Source of the DNA: CAG-390 sp045543615
Lineage (GTDB): Bacteria > Bacillota > Clostridia > Oscillospirales > CAG-272
Length of the DNA: 64,000 nucleotides
NCBI GenBank assembly: GCA_045543615.1
Contig: JAZPXL010000057.1
Span: 24,817 to 88,816 of the forward strand
Reading direction: 5' to 3'
Shown one piece after another: positions 17,364 to 26,853 of this stretch. Each line of letters begins with the position of its first letter. Position 1 is the first letter of the stretch. The notes below the pieces were generated by a model. That model was given only the letters and a program-made list of their open reading frames with translations. It was not told the DNA's origin and did no database searches. A program made the position numbers and the translations under genes.

Positions 17364-18584
17364 TCAACCTGCGCTCTTGAGGCTTGAAAGCGTTACCCAG
17401 CCGTAGCCGTCCTTGTAATCAAATCTTGCCCAGCCCTTGTATACGCCGTGGATGGTGATTTCCGTTCCCCTGTCAAGAGCACCTATGGTTGTATATGTCG
17501 CAGCAGGGCCTGAGCGAATGTTGAGCGAGGAGTTTGAGTTGACAATATACTTCCCCGCCTTCGTAGTATCAAGGTCATAGTCTTCAACAAACGGAGCGTC
17601 AACGGCAACGCCGGTCTTGAACTTGACGTTCTCCACGCCCTCAGCCTCATATCCGTTAAAGCCATACGCCCTAACTATCGCAGGGTAGTCCTTGAAGCAG
17701 ATGTTTGCGTCAAGGTTTCCGTTGTAGCCGTTTATTCTACACTTTGAGGTATACTGATGCATACCGTACATTGTCGAATATCTCTTTGCGTTGTCGACGT
17801 TCACCGTTCCGTCATTCTTTGAGTAATTCGCCATCCAGAAGTCATACTGCTTGCCAAGCGTATTAACAGAGCCGGAAATCCAACCGTTGAACGACGGATC
17901 TGCCCAGCTTGCATAGCTGTAAAGACCTGCAAGGTATCCTGCATCAGCAAGTCCGTCAAGAACCGTCTTGCAGATAATCCTTGCCGTGGTAGCATTTGAA
18001 CCCATATTGGATTTGCAATCGCTGTTCTCGAAATCGTAATACACAGGGTACTCGAACTTCTTGCCCTCTATGTATTCAAGGAAAAGAGCAAGCTCTTGTT
18101 TTGCCTGCGTAACATTATTTGCATAGGAATAAAAATATACGCCGATATCAAGACCTGCCGCACGAGCAGCCTTGTAGTTCGCCTCAAAATGATAATCACG
18201 TCTGGGCGACTTTGTCGGATGAGTACCAAAGCCACATCTGAGAATAACAAAGCTGTATCCTGCAGCCTTTACTGCATTGAAGTTGAAATTCTCGCCCTGG
18301 TGCTCGGAGATGTCAAGGCCTATGGCAATCTTTTTGCCCTTGCCCTTCATTCCCTCCGTGTAGCCCTCATAGCCCTTGAGTATAACGGGGGCCGTGGTTG
18401 TCTCCTCTGCTGTTGTTTCCTCCTCTGTTGTGTCCTCTGCGGTTGTATTGTCAACAATGTCTCCGTCGGGATCGACTGACGAGGTGTCGTCCACCTCGCC
18501 GCCATTGTCGCAGGCAACGAAGACGCCGAGAAGCATAAAGCACGCAAGCGCAAGCGAGAAGAATCTCTTAAACAATTTCATCAT
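17364..18584 (-). CDS. Secreted lipoprotein GH25 lysozyme with C-terminal SH3 domain
   Basis: Predicted muramidase cleaving peptidoglycan outside the membrane. A signal peptide with a lipobox-like cysteine ('LGVFVAC', slightly atypical with F at -3) is followed by an acidic/threonine-rich linker. The GH25 barrel shows 'GLDISEHQGENFNF', 'FVILRCGFGTH', 'VYFYSYANN', the catalytic 'YYDFEN' and 'MHQYTS'. A bacterial SH3b domain ends the protein ('SLNIRSGPAATYTTIGALDRG', 'GYGWVTLSSL'). ATG 18584 has AAGGAG five bases upstream; the longer open frame upstream is leader RNA. 406 aa. Monocistronic, with its own promoter and terminator. Confidence 0.88.
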   Translation of the reverse strand: MMKLFKRFFSLALACFMLLGVFVACDNGGEVDDTSSVDPDGDIVDNTTAEDTTEEETTAEETTTAPVILKGYEGYTEGMKGKGKKIAIGLDISEHQGENFNFNAVKAAGYSFVILRCGFGTHPTKSPRRDYHFEANYKAARAAGLDIGVYFYSYANNVTQAKQELALFLEYIEGKKFEYPVYYDFENSDCKSNMGSNATTARIICKTVLDGLADAGYLAGLYSYASWADPSFNGWISGSVNTLGKQYDFWMANYSKNDGTVNVDNAKRYSTMYGMHQYTSKCRINGYNGNLDANICFKDYPAIVRAYGFNGYEAEGVENVKFKTGVAVDAPFVEDYDLDTTKAGKYIVNSNSSLNIRSGPAATYTTIGALDRGTEITIHGVYKGWARFDYKDGYGWVTLSSLKSAG

Positions 18585-18726
18585 ACTGTCTCCTTGAAAA
18601 TATCCTGATAAAAAAGCAACAACGGTGACCAGCCCCGCGTCCAAAGATATCATGAGATTGATACTCCGCAGAAAATGGTGACCGTTGTGCATTCGAGGCC
18701 GTAGACACGATGTTTCGTATCTCCGT
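18585..18726 (-). promoter_or_regulatory. Long structured leader of the lysozyme gene (possible attenuator, class unknown)
   Basis: About 140 untranslated bases. An 8-bp long-range stem ACAACGGT / ACCGTTGT encloses about 60 bases containing smaller hairpins and is followed by TGCTTTTTTAT, a terminator-like end about 30 bases before the start codon. I could not match it to a known riboswitch family by eye. Confidence 0.45.
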
Positions 18727-18732
18727 ACCGAC

Positions 18733-18761
18733 ATTATACACCTTTTTTCGCAAAAAGTAAA
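18733..18761 (-). promoter_or_regulatory. Promoter for the lysozyme gene
   Basis: TATAAT at 18738-18733 on the minus strand; TTTACT 17 bp upstream is a fair -35 (4 of 6). Confidence 0.55.
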
Positions 18762-19001
18762 TTATTAAAATTGACGAATATTTGCTCAAATTTTCGTGAA
18801 AAAACCCCAAAGTAGAAAAACACCCCTTTTTTCAGCACATTTTTCGTGCAGTATTACAACGACACTCAAAGCGACATATGACGTGCGACATTTTTTGCAC
18901 GTATTTCGAAAGTTTTATCATTCGCTTTTGTAGTTTTCTTCAATTAAATATTAAATTTTTATTTATTATTGCAATTTTCTATGGATTTTTATTAAATTGT
19001 A
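18762..19001. other. AT-rich spacer between divergent lysozyme and lon genes
   Basis: No gene seen. A small inverted repeat ACGTGC / GCACGT with a T-rich loop lies at about 18880-18901. No CtsR- or CIRCE-like operator was recognised upstream of lon. Confidence 0.5.
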
Positions 19002-19010
19002 TGCTATAAT
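19002..19010 (+). promoter_or_regulatory. Extended -10 promoter for the lon cluster
   Basis: TGCTATAAT, an extended -10 element with no convincing -35, about 100 bases upstream of lon. A second TATAAT at 19013-19018 overlaps the predicted start region. Confidence 0.5.
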
Positions 19011-19111
19011 AATATAATCGGATATTGTATGCCTACGAGGATAATAACAAATCATAAGCAAGAGTCCCGGGCCGCTACGACAACAATACTCCGAAAGCGA
19101 AAGGAACAAAA

Positions 19112-21556
19112 ATGTCACAATACATAGAAAAAGCAGAAAAACTAACTCTCCCGGTTATTCCATTATCGGATGCAGTAGCTTTTCCTCCATTTCCCTTTGA
19201 TTACGAGTCGGGGGATATAAGAGTCGGAGCTGCAATCGATGCATCTCCGTCCACGTCAATGCTCGTCTTCCTTGTCTGTGAGAAGCCCGACGCCGCCGAC
19301 GTAGAGTTCCCTCAGGGACTTTACACCGTCGGAACTATCGCAAGGGTCAGACAGACGATGAAGAGTGATGACGGTATCCACTTCCTCTGCGAGTGTCTCT
19401 CAAGAGGTACGGTTATAGATTACAGACGAGCAGGAAAGCTTATCAGCGCATCCGTAATGAGCAAGGAAATTGAGCTTGCCGACGGTGGTGGAGTTCGTGG
19501 CGAGGCTTATTGCCGTGAGCTTGTCTCCTCACTCGACAAAATGCTTACCTACGTTGGCAAGAGTGGAAGCACCATCAAGGACGAGGTTGTGAAAATTCAC
19601 GATCCCGGCATCATCTCCGACCTTATCGCATCCACGGTTCTTGTAAAGACCGTAGACAAGCAGGCAGTGCTTGAGGAATACGATCCATTCCGTCGCTCCG
19701 CCCTCCTTCTTCGCATTATGGAAGAGGAGCTTGATCTTATCCTCTGTGAGCAGGAGATCCAGGAGAAGACAAGAGGCAGCATCGTTCGCTCACAGCGTGA
19801 ATATTACCTGCGGGAGCAGCTAAAAATCATTGAGGATGAGCTTGGTATGAACGAAGATGATCCCGATGATTTCACAACAAAAATCAAAGAAGCCGATCTT
19901 CCCGACGAGGTAAGAGAAAAGCTTCTCAAGGAAAACGAAAGACTTGCAAAAACTCCATACGGATCGGCTGAAGCTGCTGTGCTTCACAATTATATCGACA
20001 TCGCGCTCTCTCTTCCGTGGACACGCCGAACAGCAGATCGCATAAGCGTTTCTGCGGCAAAGAAGATACTTGACGATGACCACGACGGCCTTATTAAAGT
20101 AAAGGAACGAATCCTTGAATATCTCGCAGTAAAGCAGCTCTCGCCTGAGCTGAAAAATCAGATAATCTGTCTTGTAGGCCCTCCCGGCACAGGTAAGACC
20201 TCCATAGCCGCATCCATCGCGAGAGCGATGAATCGAGAGTACATCCGTGTTTCGCTCGGTGGCGTACACGATGAGGCGGACATACGTGGCCATCGCAAAA
20301 CCTATGTTGCCGCAATGCCGGGCAGAATTATGACGGCTATGGCTAAGGTTGGTGTTAAAAATCCTCTTATGCTTCTTGATGAGATCGACAAGCTGACCTC
20401 GGATTCAAGAGGTGACCCTGCCTCAGCTCTGCTTGAGGTGCTTGACCCCGAGCAGAACAAGAGCTTTCGTGACCACTTCATCGAGATGGATTTTGACCTT
20501 TCGGAATGTCTCTTTATCACAACAGCAAACTCACTTGACACCATTCCTCGTCCTTTGCTTGACAGAATGGAGGTCATCGAGCTTTCAAGCTATACAAGGC
20601 GTGAAAAGCTATCAATAGCAAGAAACCATCTGCTTCCAAAGCAGCTCCGCCGTCACGGTCTGTCGGGCAGATCCTTCAGAATGACCGATGCGGCTATTTA
20701 TGAGCTTATCGACTGCTACACAAGAGAAGCAGGCGTGCGCAATCTTGAGCGAAAGATTGCAGAGCTTTGCAGAAAGGCGGCACGCAAAATTGTAGAGAGC
20801 GAGGGAAAGATCCGTCGCATCACGGTGGATGCAAAGAACATTAAGGAATACCTCGGCACAAGAAAGATTATTCCCGATGCCGTAGCTGCCGACGATCTCG
20901 TTGGCGTTGTAAATGGTCTTGCATACACCGATGTCGGTGGTGATATGCTTAAAATCGAGGTCGCAGTTCTCGATGGCAGTGGTAAGTTTGAGCTTACGGG
21001 CTCACTTGGAGATGTAATGAAGGAATCTGCCAGGGCTGCGCTTTCCTACATACGCTCAATAGCAAAGGCGCATTCCATTCCCACCGATTTCTATAAAACA
21101 AAGGATATACACATTCACGTTCCCGAGGGAGCTGTACCAAAGGACGGCCCGTCTGCAGGCGTAACTATGGTTACAGCACTCTTCTCTGCACTCACAGGCA
21201 CACCAGTTCGTCACGATGTTGCTATGACTGGCGAGATAACCCTCACAGGCAGAGTGCTTGCAATCGGTGGTCTTCGTGAGAAGACTATGGCGGCGTATGC
21301 ATCGGGCATAAAAACCGTACTTATTCCCTATGACAATCTTGGCGACCTTGAGGAGATTGACGAGGAAGTACGGAATGCTATCACATTCGTACCCTGCAAA
21401 AAGGCCGATGATGTGCTCTCTGTCGCTCTTCTCAGCTTTGGGGACGATACCCAAGCCCTCCCCGAAAGCGAAAGCAAGGCTAATGTGGCAGATGCAGAGT
21501 CTCTGCTCATCCCCCAAAGCATACCAAACCACCCTACCACAAGGGTAAGAGGATAA
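19112..21556 (+). CDS. lon: ATP-dependent protease LonA
   Basis: Cytosolic AAA+ serine protease that degrades misfolded and regulatory proteins. The LAN substrate-binding domain spans about 1-200; the AAA+ module has 'GPPGTGKTSIA' (about 355-365), the sensor region 'MLLDEIDKL' and 'LDPEQNKSFRDHF'; the protease domain has the catalytic serine in 'KDGPSAGVTM' and lysine in 'REKTMAAYASGIKTV'. 814 aa. The N-terminal domain is divergent and the C-terminal ~35 residues form a short low-complexity tail. AAAGGA precedes ATG 19112. The stop lies four bases before engB, the conserved Firmicutes order. Confidence 0.96.
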   Translation: MSQYIEKAEKLTLPVIPLSDAVAFPPFPFDYESGDIRVGAAIDASPSTSMLVFLVCEKPDAADVEFPQGLYTVGTIARVRQTMKSDDGIHFLCECLSRGTVIDYRRAGKLISASVMSKEIELADGGGVRGEAYCRELVSSLDKMLTYVGKSGSTIKDEVVKIHDPGIISDLIASTVLVKTVDKQAVLEEYDPFRRSALLLRIMEEELDLILCEQEIQEKTRGSIVRSQREYYLREQLKIIEDELGMNEDDPDDFTTKIKEADLPDEVREKLLKENERLAKTPYGSAEAAVLHNYIDIALSLPWTRRTADRISVSAAKKILDDDHDGLIKVKERILEYLAVKQLSPELKNQIICLVGPPGTGKTSIAASIARAMNREYIRVSLGGVHDEADIRGHRKTYVAAMPGRIMTAMAKVGVKNPLMLLDEIDKLTSDSRGDPASALLEVLDPEQNKSFRDHFIEMDFDLSECLFITTANSLDTIPRPLLDRMEVIELSSYTRREKLSIARNHLLPKQLRRHGLSGRSFRMTDAAIYELIDCYTREAGVRNLERKIAELCRKAARKIVESEGKIRRITVDAKNIKEYLGTRKIIPDAVAADDLVGVVNGLAYTDVGGDMLKIEVAVLDGSGKFELTGSLGDVMKESARAALSYIRSIAKAHSIPTDFYKTKDIHIHVPEGAVPKDGPSAGVTMVTALFSALTGTPVRHDVAMTGEITLTGRVLAIGGLREKTMAAYASGIKTVLIPYDNLGDLEEIDEEVRNAITFVPCKKADDVLSVALLSFGDDTQALPESESKANVADAESLLIPQSIPNHPTTRVRG

Positions 21557-21560
21557 AACA

Positions 21561-22166
21561 ATGGCAGTAAATATTCAGAATTCCAATCTGCAGATAACGG
21601 CAGGTCGAATCGACCAGTTTCCGTCCCTGCCCATCCCGCAGATAGTTTTTTCAGGACGCTCAAATGTCGGAAAAAGCTCACTTATAAACACGCTTCTTGC
21701 ACGCAAATCGCTTGCAAGAGTCAGCTCAGCCCCCGGAAAGACAATAACGGTCAATTTCTATAATGTGGACAAAAAGATAATGCTCGTTGACCTGCCCGGC
21801 TATGGCTTTGCAAAGCGTCCTGAGGCTGAACGTCGCCGTTGGTCTGCGCTCACGGACGGTTATTTTACCAACAATCCAAATTTTGACCTTGTCCGTATTG
21901 CAATTCAGCTTGTTGACCTTGAGGTAGGCCCTACGGCTGACGATGTTATGATGATCAACTACTATAAGGCGGCGGGCATTCCCTTTGCAATAGTGGCATC
22001 AAAAGCTGACAAGCCAAACAAAACCAATCGTGCAGCTGCTCTCACAGCCCTGCGCAACCACAAGGATATTCCCGAATCCACAGAAATCATTCCCTTCTCA
22101 TCAAAGACAGGAGAGGGACGTGACGAGCTTTGGAAGCTCATCCTTGCTGTTTCGGGACAAAAATAA
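21561..22166 (+). CDS. engB: Ribosome biogenesis GTPase EngB (YsxC/YihA)
   Basis: Essential GTPase for late 50S assembly. GTPase motifs: G1 'SGRSNVGKSSLI' (about 31-42), G3 'LVDLPGYGFAK', G4 'ASKADKPNK', G5 'FSSKTGEG'. 201 aa, full length. It follows lon by four bases and is probably co-transcribed. Confidence 0.95.
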   Translation: MAVNIQNSNLQITAGRIDQFPSLPIPQIVFSGRSNVGKSSLINTLLARKSLARVSSAPGKTITVNFYNVDKKIMLVDLPGYGFAKRPEAERRRWSALTDGYFTNNPNFDLVRIAIQLVDLEVGPTADDVMMINYYKAAGIPFAIVASKADKPNKTNRAAALTALRNHKDIPESTEIIPFSSKTGEGRDELWKLILAVSGQK

Positions 22167-22192
22167 ACCAAACGCCGAAAGGATCGATATTT

Positions 22193-22903
22193 ATGTTTTC
22201 AGAACTTTTAGGTCTGTTTACGGGTAGTACCACGCCCGAAGAGCTGAAAATGGTCCTGATCCGTCTTGTTCTCACTCTGCCGATAGTGCTTTTTTCTCTC
22301 TCGGTTCACGAGGTCTCACACGGATTTATAGCCAACAAGCTTGGAGATCATACGGCTCGCAATCTCGGAAGACTTACTCTAAATCCAATAAAGCACCTTG
22401 ACCCCATCGGCTTTGCTTGTATGGTGCTCTTTGGGTACGGCTGGGCAAAGCCCGTCCCAATCAACACAAGATATTTCAAAAAGCCTCGTCGTGATATGGC
22501 ACTGACGGCGGCGGCAGGCCCACTGTCGAACATAGCACTTGCATTCGTGTTTGTGATTTTCGATGTAACAAACAGCATAATAATAAACAATGTTCCGATG
22601 AATGAAACTGTATTTAACTTCGTCTACATTTTGGGAATCTTCTTCTATCTTGGAGCATCAATGAATGTATACCTTGCTGTGTTCAACCTCCTGCCGGTTC
22701 CACCGTTTGACGGTTCACGCATCTTCTACGTCTTCTTGCCGACCAAGTTTTATTTTGGCATAATGAAGTATGAAAGATTTATTATGATAGCCGTACTTGT
22801 CCTGTTCTATATCGGCGTACTCGACGTGCCGATAAGCTTTGTCTCCAATTTAATTCTTAATGGAATGTATGGACTTCTCGGTCTGCTCCCCTTTGTTGGC
22901 TGA
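22193..22903 (+). CDS. Site-2-protease-like M50 membrane metalloprotease
   Basis: Polytopic membrane protein of the YwhC/RseP-like M50B family. Zinc-binding HExxH is H39-E40-H43 ('SVHEVSHGF') in the first long hydrophobic segment. The second motif, 'NLLPVPPFDGSRI', supplies the N-x2-P-x4-DG aspartate. About five or six hydrophobic segments; 236 aa, the minimal form without a PDZ domain. ATG 22193 has AAAGGA nine bases upstream; the longer opening overlaps engB. Its position just before scpA-scpB is common in Clostridia; substrate unknown. Confidence 0.88.
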   Translation: MFSELLGLFTGSTTPEELKMVLIRLVLTLPIVLFSLSVHEVSHGFIANKLGDHTARNLGRLTLNPIKHLDPIGFACMVLFGYGWAKPVPINTRYFKKPRRDMALTAAAGPLSNIALAFVFVIFDVTNSIIINNVPMNETVFNFVYILGIFFYLGASMNVYLAVFNLLPVPPFDGSRIFYVFLPTKFYFGIMKYERFIMIAVLVLFYIGVLDVPISFVSNLILNGMYGLLGLLPFVG

Positions 22904-22927
22904 GCGTGACGGTCCTGAGTAATTATT

Positions 22928-23719
22928 ATGGAAGAAACAATAACATACCGACTTGAAAAATTTGAAGGCCCTCTCGATCTTCTGCTTTCCCTCATAAAGA
23001 AAAACAAGCTGCAGATCGAGGACATACCGATCTCGCTCATCTGCGAGCAATATGTTGAATACATCGCTAATGCGCAAAAGCTCGATATGGAGCTTGCCGT
23101 CGAGTTTCTGATTATGGCAAGCGACCTTATGCTGATCAAAAGCAAGATGCTGCTTCCCCGTGAGGATGACGCCGAGGAGGAAGACCCCCGTGCTTCCCTT
23201 GCTGACGCTCTGCAAAGACTTGAGGCAGCAAAGAATGCCGCGGCTGTACTCTCAAAGAGATACGCACAGTATAGTGGACGAATGGCAAAGGACAGCGAGG
23301 ACATCTCGCCAGATCGCTCCTTTGTTGCAGATACAGATCCGTCGGCTCTTCTCGTTGCTATGCGCCGTGTGCTTGCAGAATACAGGGACACAGAAACTAT
23401 ATCCGAGGGACTTGTCCGTCCGATAGTTTCAAAGCCTATCGTTCCCGTTCAGCTCAAGATAATGGGCATAATGAAGCATTTCAAAACCTCGGATGAAACA
23501 CCGTCGCTTGGTGAGCTTCTTGATGACGCAGAGTCACGCCCTGAGCTTGTCGCAATATTTATAGGTGTGCTCGAGCTTATCAGAATGCGCCGACTTCTGC
23601 TTGTTGAAGCTCCCGATGAATTTGGAAATCTTCACGGAACCTCCACAAGATTTGCAGCTAATCCTGAGTTTGCAATAGATGCAATTGAGGATATTGAAAT
23701 TGACGGATATAATGACTAA
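22928..23719 (+). CDS. scpA: Segregation and condensation protein A (kleisin)
   Basis: Kleisin subunit bridging the SMC head domains. The N-terminus 'YRLEKFEGPLDLLLSLIKKNKLQIEDIPI' is diagnostic; 'EFLIMASDLMLIKSKMLLP' follows. The C-terminal winged-helix region ('SRPELVAIFIGVLELIRMRRL') contacts SMC. 263 aa. The ribosome site is weak. It precedes scpB by 18 bases; the partner SMC is encoded at 2992-6603. Confidence 0.95.
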   Translation: MEETITYRLEKFEGPLDLLLSLIKKNKLQIEDIPISLICEQYVEYIANAQKLDMELAVEFLIMASDLMLIKSKMLLPREDDAEEEDPRASLADALQRLEAAKNAAAVLSKRYAQYSGRMAKDSEDISPDRSFVADTDPSALLVAMRRVLAEYRDTETISEGLVRPIVSKPIVPVQLKIMGIMKHFKTSDETPSLGELLDDAESRPELVAIFIGVLELIRMRRLLLVEAPDEFGNLHGTSTRFAANPEFAIDAIEDIEIDGYND

Positions 23720-23737
23720 TCAAAGTAGGTAAGGATA

Positions 23738-24355
23738 ATGAATGAAGAAAATAAACTGACGGAAATACGAAAAATCGAGGGTGCGCTTGAGGCAATACTG
23801 TTTGCCGCAGGCTATCCCGTAGCTTATGACAAAATCGCTGAGGCACTCTCGCTCACTCCCTCGGATGCAAAACGGATTTGCGAGCATCTTGCAGAGAGAT
23901 ACAGCACCAACGCCGAGGGTGGAATTATTATGCTTCTTTTCCCCGACACCTGCCAGCTTTGCACCCGTGAGGATTATCTGCCATATGTCAGGACTGCACT
24001 CGGCATTCGCCGTGGAGGAACACTTTCAGCATCTGCACTTGAGGTGCTTGCCATAGTGGCTTACAATCAGCCCGTAACACGCTCATTTGTTGACAAGGTA
24101 CGAGGCGTTGACTCAGCATACGCAGTTGGTTCGCTTATTGATAAGGAGCTTATTGCCGCCGTAGGAAAGCTCGATGCACCCGGTCGCCCCACTCTTTTTG
24201 CTACCACGGAAAAGTTTTTGCGTGTATTTGGACTTTCGTCGCTTTCAGACCTTCCTGAGTCAGGAACACTCAGTGGTGCAGCTGAAGCTCTCGTTATGAG
24301 CGAGGCTGAAGAAGGCGATGACGGTGAGACGGACGGCGAGGACGGCACTGTATAA
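23738..24355 (+). CDS. scpB: Segregation and condensation protein B
   Basis: Winged-helix partner of ScpA in the SMC complex. 'IEGALEAILFAAGYPV', 'TREDYLPYVRTAL' and 'LSASALEVLAIVAYNQPVTRSFVDKVRGVDS' followed by 'LIAAVGKLDAPGRPTLFATTEKFL' span both winged helices. 205 aa, with an acidic C-terminal tail. Confidence 0.95.
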   Translation: MNEENKLTEIRKIEGALEAILFAAGYPVAYDKIAEALSLTPSDAKRICEHLAERYSTNAEGGIIMLLFPDTCQLCTREDYLPYVRTALGIRRGGTLSASALEVLAIVAYNQPVTRSFVDKVRGVDSAYAVGSLIDKELIAAVGKLDAPGRPTLFATTEKFLRVFGLSSLSDLPESGTLSGAAEALVMSEAEEGDDGETDGEDGTV

Positions 24356-24403
24356 GCTATATATTATAATATGAAGAAAAATACCGGAAAGGAGTGACGG
24401 CGA

Positions 24404-25078
24404 TTGATCGCGTTATATATAATTGGCGGAATAATTCTCTTCTTCGTCTTTATTCTGATGCTCAGAGCCGAGGTCGTTGTCACTTATGCATCGGAATTTG
24501 CACTTTCGGTAAGAATTCTGGGAATACCGATACAGATTGTGCCATCAAAGAAAAAGAAAGTCAAGCTCTCGGATTATTCACCACGCAAGCGTGCAAAATA
24601 TGAAGAAAAGCAAAAAAAGCTTGCCGCCGAGAAAGCACGAAAAAAGGCTGAGAAAAAAGCCAAGAAGGAAGCCGAAAAAGCTAAGAAGAAGGCAGACCGT
24701 GCCGCAGGCAAGGTCAAAAAGAAAAAGCCTCTCTCCGAGACTATCGAGATGATAGCTGACCTCATCAAGATTGCTTTTTCTCGCTTTGGTAAGCATTTTC
24801 GCATTCGTATAGCTCGTCTTCACATCGCAGTTGGCAGTGAGGATGCAGCAAAAACGGCAATTCTCTACGGAACAATTTCGCAGGCTGTATGTTATCTTGC
24901 CGCAATTCTTGACAGCACAAACACTCTTCGCAATCCACAAAAATCGGATATAGAAATTTATGCCGATTATCTCTCCGAAAAAATGACGGTGGATATTGAG
25001 ATCGGCTTTTCAATGAAGGTATGGCAGCTATTTGACATACTCATTCGCACAGGCTTTGGACTTATTAAGCATTTATAA
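24404..25078 (+). CDS. DUF2953-family membrane-anchored protein
   Basis: One N-terminal transmembrane segment (about 1-22), then a highly charged lysine/alanine-rich helix (about 48-108) and a C-terminal domain ('HIAVGSEDAAKTAILYGTISQAVCYL') that matches the DUF2953 pattern. The start is TTG 24404 with AAAGGAG nine bases upstream. 224 aa. In sporeformers this gene typically sits between scpB and ytfJ, as here. Function unknown; a spore or envelope role is inferred only from context. Confidence 0.78.
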   Translation: MIALYIIGGIILFFVFILMLRAEVVVTYASEFALSVRILGIPIQIVPSKKKKVKLSDYSPRKRAKYEEKQKKLAAEKARKKAEKKAKKEAEKAKKKADRAAGKVKKKKPLSETIEMIADLIKIAFSRFGKHFRIRIARLHIAVGSEDAAKTAILYGTISQAVCYLAAILDSTNTLRNPQKSDIEIYADYLSEKMTVDIEIGFSMKVWQLFDILIRTGFGLIKHL

Positions 25079-25133
25079 GACAATAAAAATTTAAAAAATT
25101 TTCCATATTTGAAATATGAAAGGAACTAATGTT

Positions 25134-25595
25134 ATGGCAAACGAAAACAAGCTCCAGGAAATCATTGCAGCATCTCTTGACAATATTCGTTCAATGGTAG
25201 ATGCTAACACCGTTATAGGTGATCCCATCAATACACCCCAAGGTACAGTAATCATCCCCGTATCCAAGATAGCACTCGGCTTTGCGTCGGGTGGACTTGA
25301 CTACGCAGGAAAGAGCGAAGAGGCTGTTCGTGCACGTCTTCAAAACTTCGGTGGCGGCGGAGGAACAGGTCTTTCCGTCACTCCCGTAGGCTTCCTCGTT
25401 GTTTCTCCCGAAGGACGAGTTGAGATGATCAATGTTGGAATGGATCAGAAGAGTGGCACAATTGAGCAGATCGCTGACGTTGTTGAGCGTACGCCCGATC
25501 TCATCGCAAAGATCAAGTCTATATTCGTTAAGGACGATGACGCAGCTCCCGCAAAGGAAGCAACCGACGCTCCCACGGATAACCTGACCGTCTGA
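25134..25595 (+). CDS. ytfJ: GerW-family sporulation protein YtfJ
   Basis: 153 aa. Family features are 'VIGDPINTPQGTVIIPVSKIALGFASGG' followed by a glycine-rich 'FGGGGGTGLSVTPVGFLVV'. In Bacillus the family is linked to germination and spore function; the biochemical role is unknown. ATG 25134 has AAAGGA nine bases upstream; an ATG six codons earlier lies in front of that site. It lies in a conserved clostridial block with scpAB, DUF2953, dacF and rluB. An acidic/alanine tail of about 25 residues ends the protein. Confidence 0.9.
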   Translation: MANENKLQEIIAASLDNIRSMVDANTVIGDPINTPQGTVIIPVSKIALGFASGGLDYAGKSEEAVRARLQNFGGGGGTGLSVTPVGFLVVSPEGRVEMINVGMDQKSGTIEQIADVVERTPDLIAKIKSIFVKDDDAAPAKEATDAPTDNLTV

Positions 25596-25658
25596 CGCAA
25601 GTCATATATCACCTCGCCGCTGAGTATAATAGCGTAAAAGCTGTTTTTGAGGTGGCAT

Positions 25659-26828
25659 ATGAAATCAAGAGAAAAAATATTTGCTTTTTTGCTCGTCTTT
25701 CTGCTTCTTTTTCAGTCCTGTGGGACAAATCCCAAGGACTTAATGGAGGCAACTTCAGCAGAAACCTACCTGCCCACAGTAAAGCTTGACATCTCCACAT
25801 CGGCAGAATCGGCCGTGCTTATTGACGCAAGTGAAGGTGGTGGTCGCATACTTTGGGAGCAAAATGCCCACCAAAGACGGCCAATGGCCAGCACAACGAA
25901 GATAATGACGGCACTTGTGGCAGCTGAAAGTCTGCCACTCTCCACAAAGGTGGTAATTCCAAAGGAAGCCGTGGGCGTTGAGGGCTCATCCGTATATCTT
26001 GCCGAGGGCGAGGTGCTTACGCTTGAGGAGCTTCTCTACTGCCTTTTGCTCCAATCTGCAAACGATGCGGCTGTGGCAATTGCCTATGCCGTGTCGGGAA
26101 GCGTGAGTGACTTTGCAAAGCTTATGAATGAGAAGGCACGGCAGTTAGGTCTTTCCGACACTCAGTTTAAAAACCCACACGGACTTGACGAGGATGGTCA
26201 TTATACTACGGCGTATGAGCTTGGCATTATCGCATCAAAGGCTCTCGGAAACGAAAAGATCAGGCAAATATTTTCTACTTACAGAGCAACGGTGAGTGGT
26301 AGGGACGGCACATCCCGTCATCTAATCAATCACAACCGTTTGTTGAATTCTTACGATGGATGTCTCGGAATGAAAACGGGATATACACAAAGCAGTGGTC
26401 GCTGTCTCGTTTCTGCCGCAGAGCGTGACGGTCTTGTTCTCATAGCCGTTACACTATCTGCTCACAACGATTGGCGTGATCACACAGCTCTGCTTGACGC
26501 AGGCTTTGCGAATTTTCGCCGTGTCTGCCTTGGAGACGGTGAGAATATTCTTTCACCAAAGCTCACGCTTCCATCGATCAAGCTTTCCGGGTCGATACAA
26601 TCTACCCTGAGAACAGCACTTTTATCTCCCGTCTGGGTTACTCTGCCCGTAGGCACGGACGGTATCGAATGCTCAATTGAAAGCGAGAGACTTCTCTTTG
26701 CCCCACAAAAGCGAGGAAATTGCGTTGGCACGGTAAGGTGGACGATTGGAGACACTATTATTGCTGAGGAAAAGCTCGTTGTGGCGTACTCTGCCGCAAG
26801 GAGAGCAAAAAACAGGTTTTGGGGATAA
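25659..26828 (+). CDS. dacF: D-Ala-D-Ala carboxypeptidase (DacF-like, S11 family)
   Basis: Penicillin-binding protein trimming the terminal D-Ala of peptidoglycan stem peptides outside the membrane. A hydrophobic leader ends in a possible lipobox cysteine (C21). Active-site motifs: S78-x2-K81 ('MASTTKIM'), SxN ('LLQSANDAA') and KTG ('GMKTGYTQSS'). 389 aa with a beta-rich C-terminal domain. ATG 25659 follows GAGGTG. DacF in Bacillus acts in the forespore, and the ytfJ neighbour supports a sporulation link, but this is inference. Confidence 0.9.
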   Translation: MKSREKIFAFLLVFLLLFQSCGTNPKDLMEATSAETYLPTVKLDISTSAESAVLIDASEGGGRILWEQNAHQRRPMASTTKIMTALVAAESLPLSTKVVIPKEAVGVEGSSVYLAEGEVLTLEELLYCLLLQSANDAAVAIAYAVSGSVSDFAKLMNEKARQLGLSDTQFKNPHGLDEDGHYTTAYELGIIASKALGNEKIRQIFSTYRATVSGRDGTSRHLINHNRLLNSYDGCLGMKTGYTQSSGRCLVSAAERDGLVLIAVTLSAHNDWRDHTALLDAGFANFRRVCLGDGENILSPKLTLPSIKLSGSIQSTLRTALLSPVWVTLPVGTDGIECSIESERLLFAPQKRGNCVGTVRWTIGDTIIAEEKLVVAYSAARRAKNRFWG

Positions 26829-26853
26829 GCTCTAAAACGAAGGACAGTATTAA

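Noticed and set aside
18585..18734. N-terminal extension of the lysozyme to an upstream start
   Set aside because: It would bury the signal peptide; a ribosome site and lipoprotein signal follow at 18584, and the promoter -10 overlaps the extension.
18842..19111. CtsR or CIRCE heat-shock operator upstream of lon
   Set aside because: No GGTCAAA tandem heptads or CIRCE inverted repeat; only a short unrelated inverted repeat.
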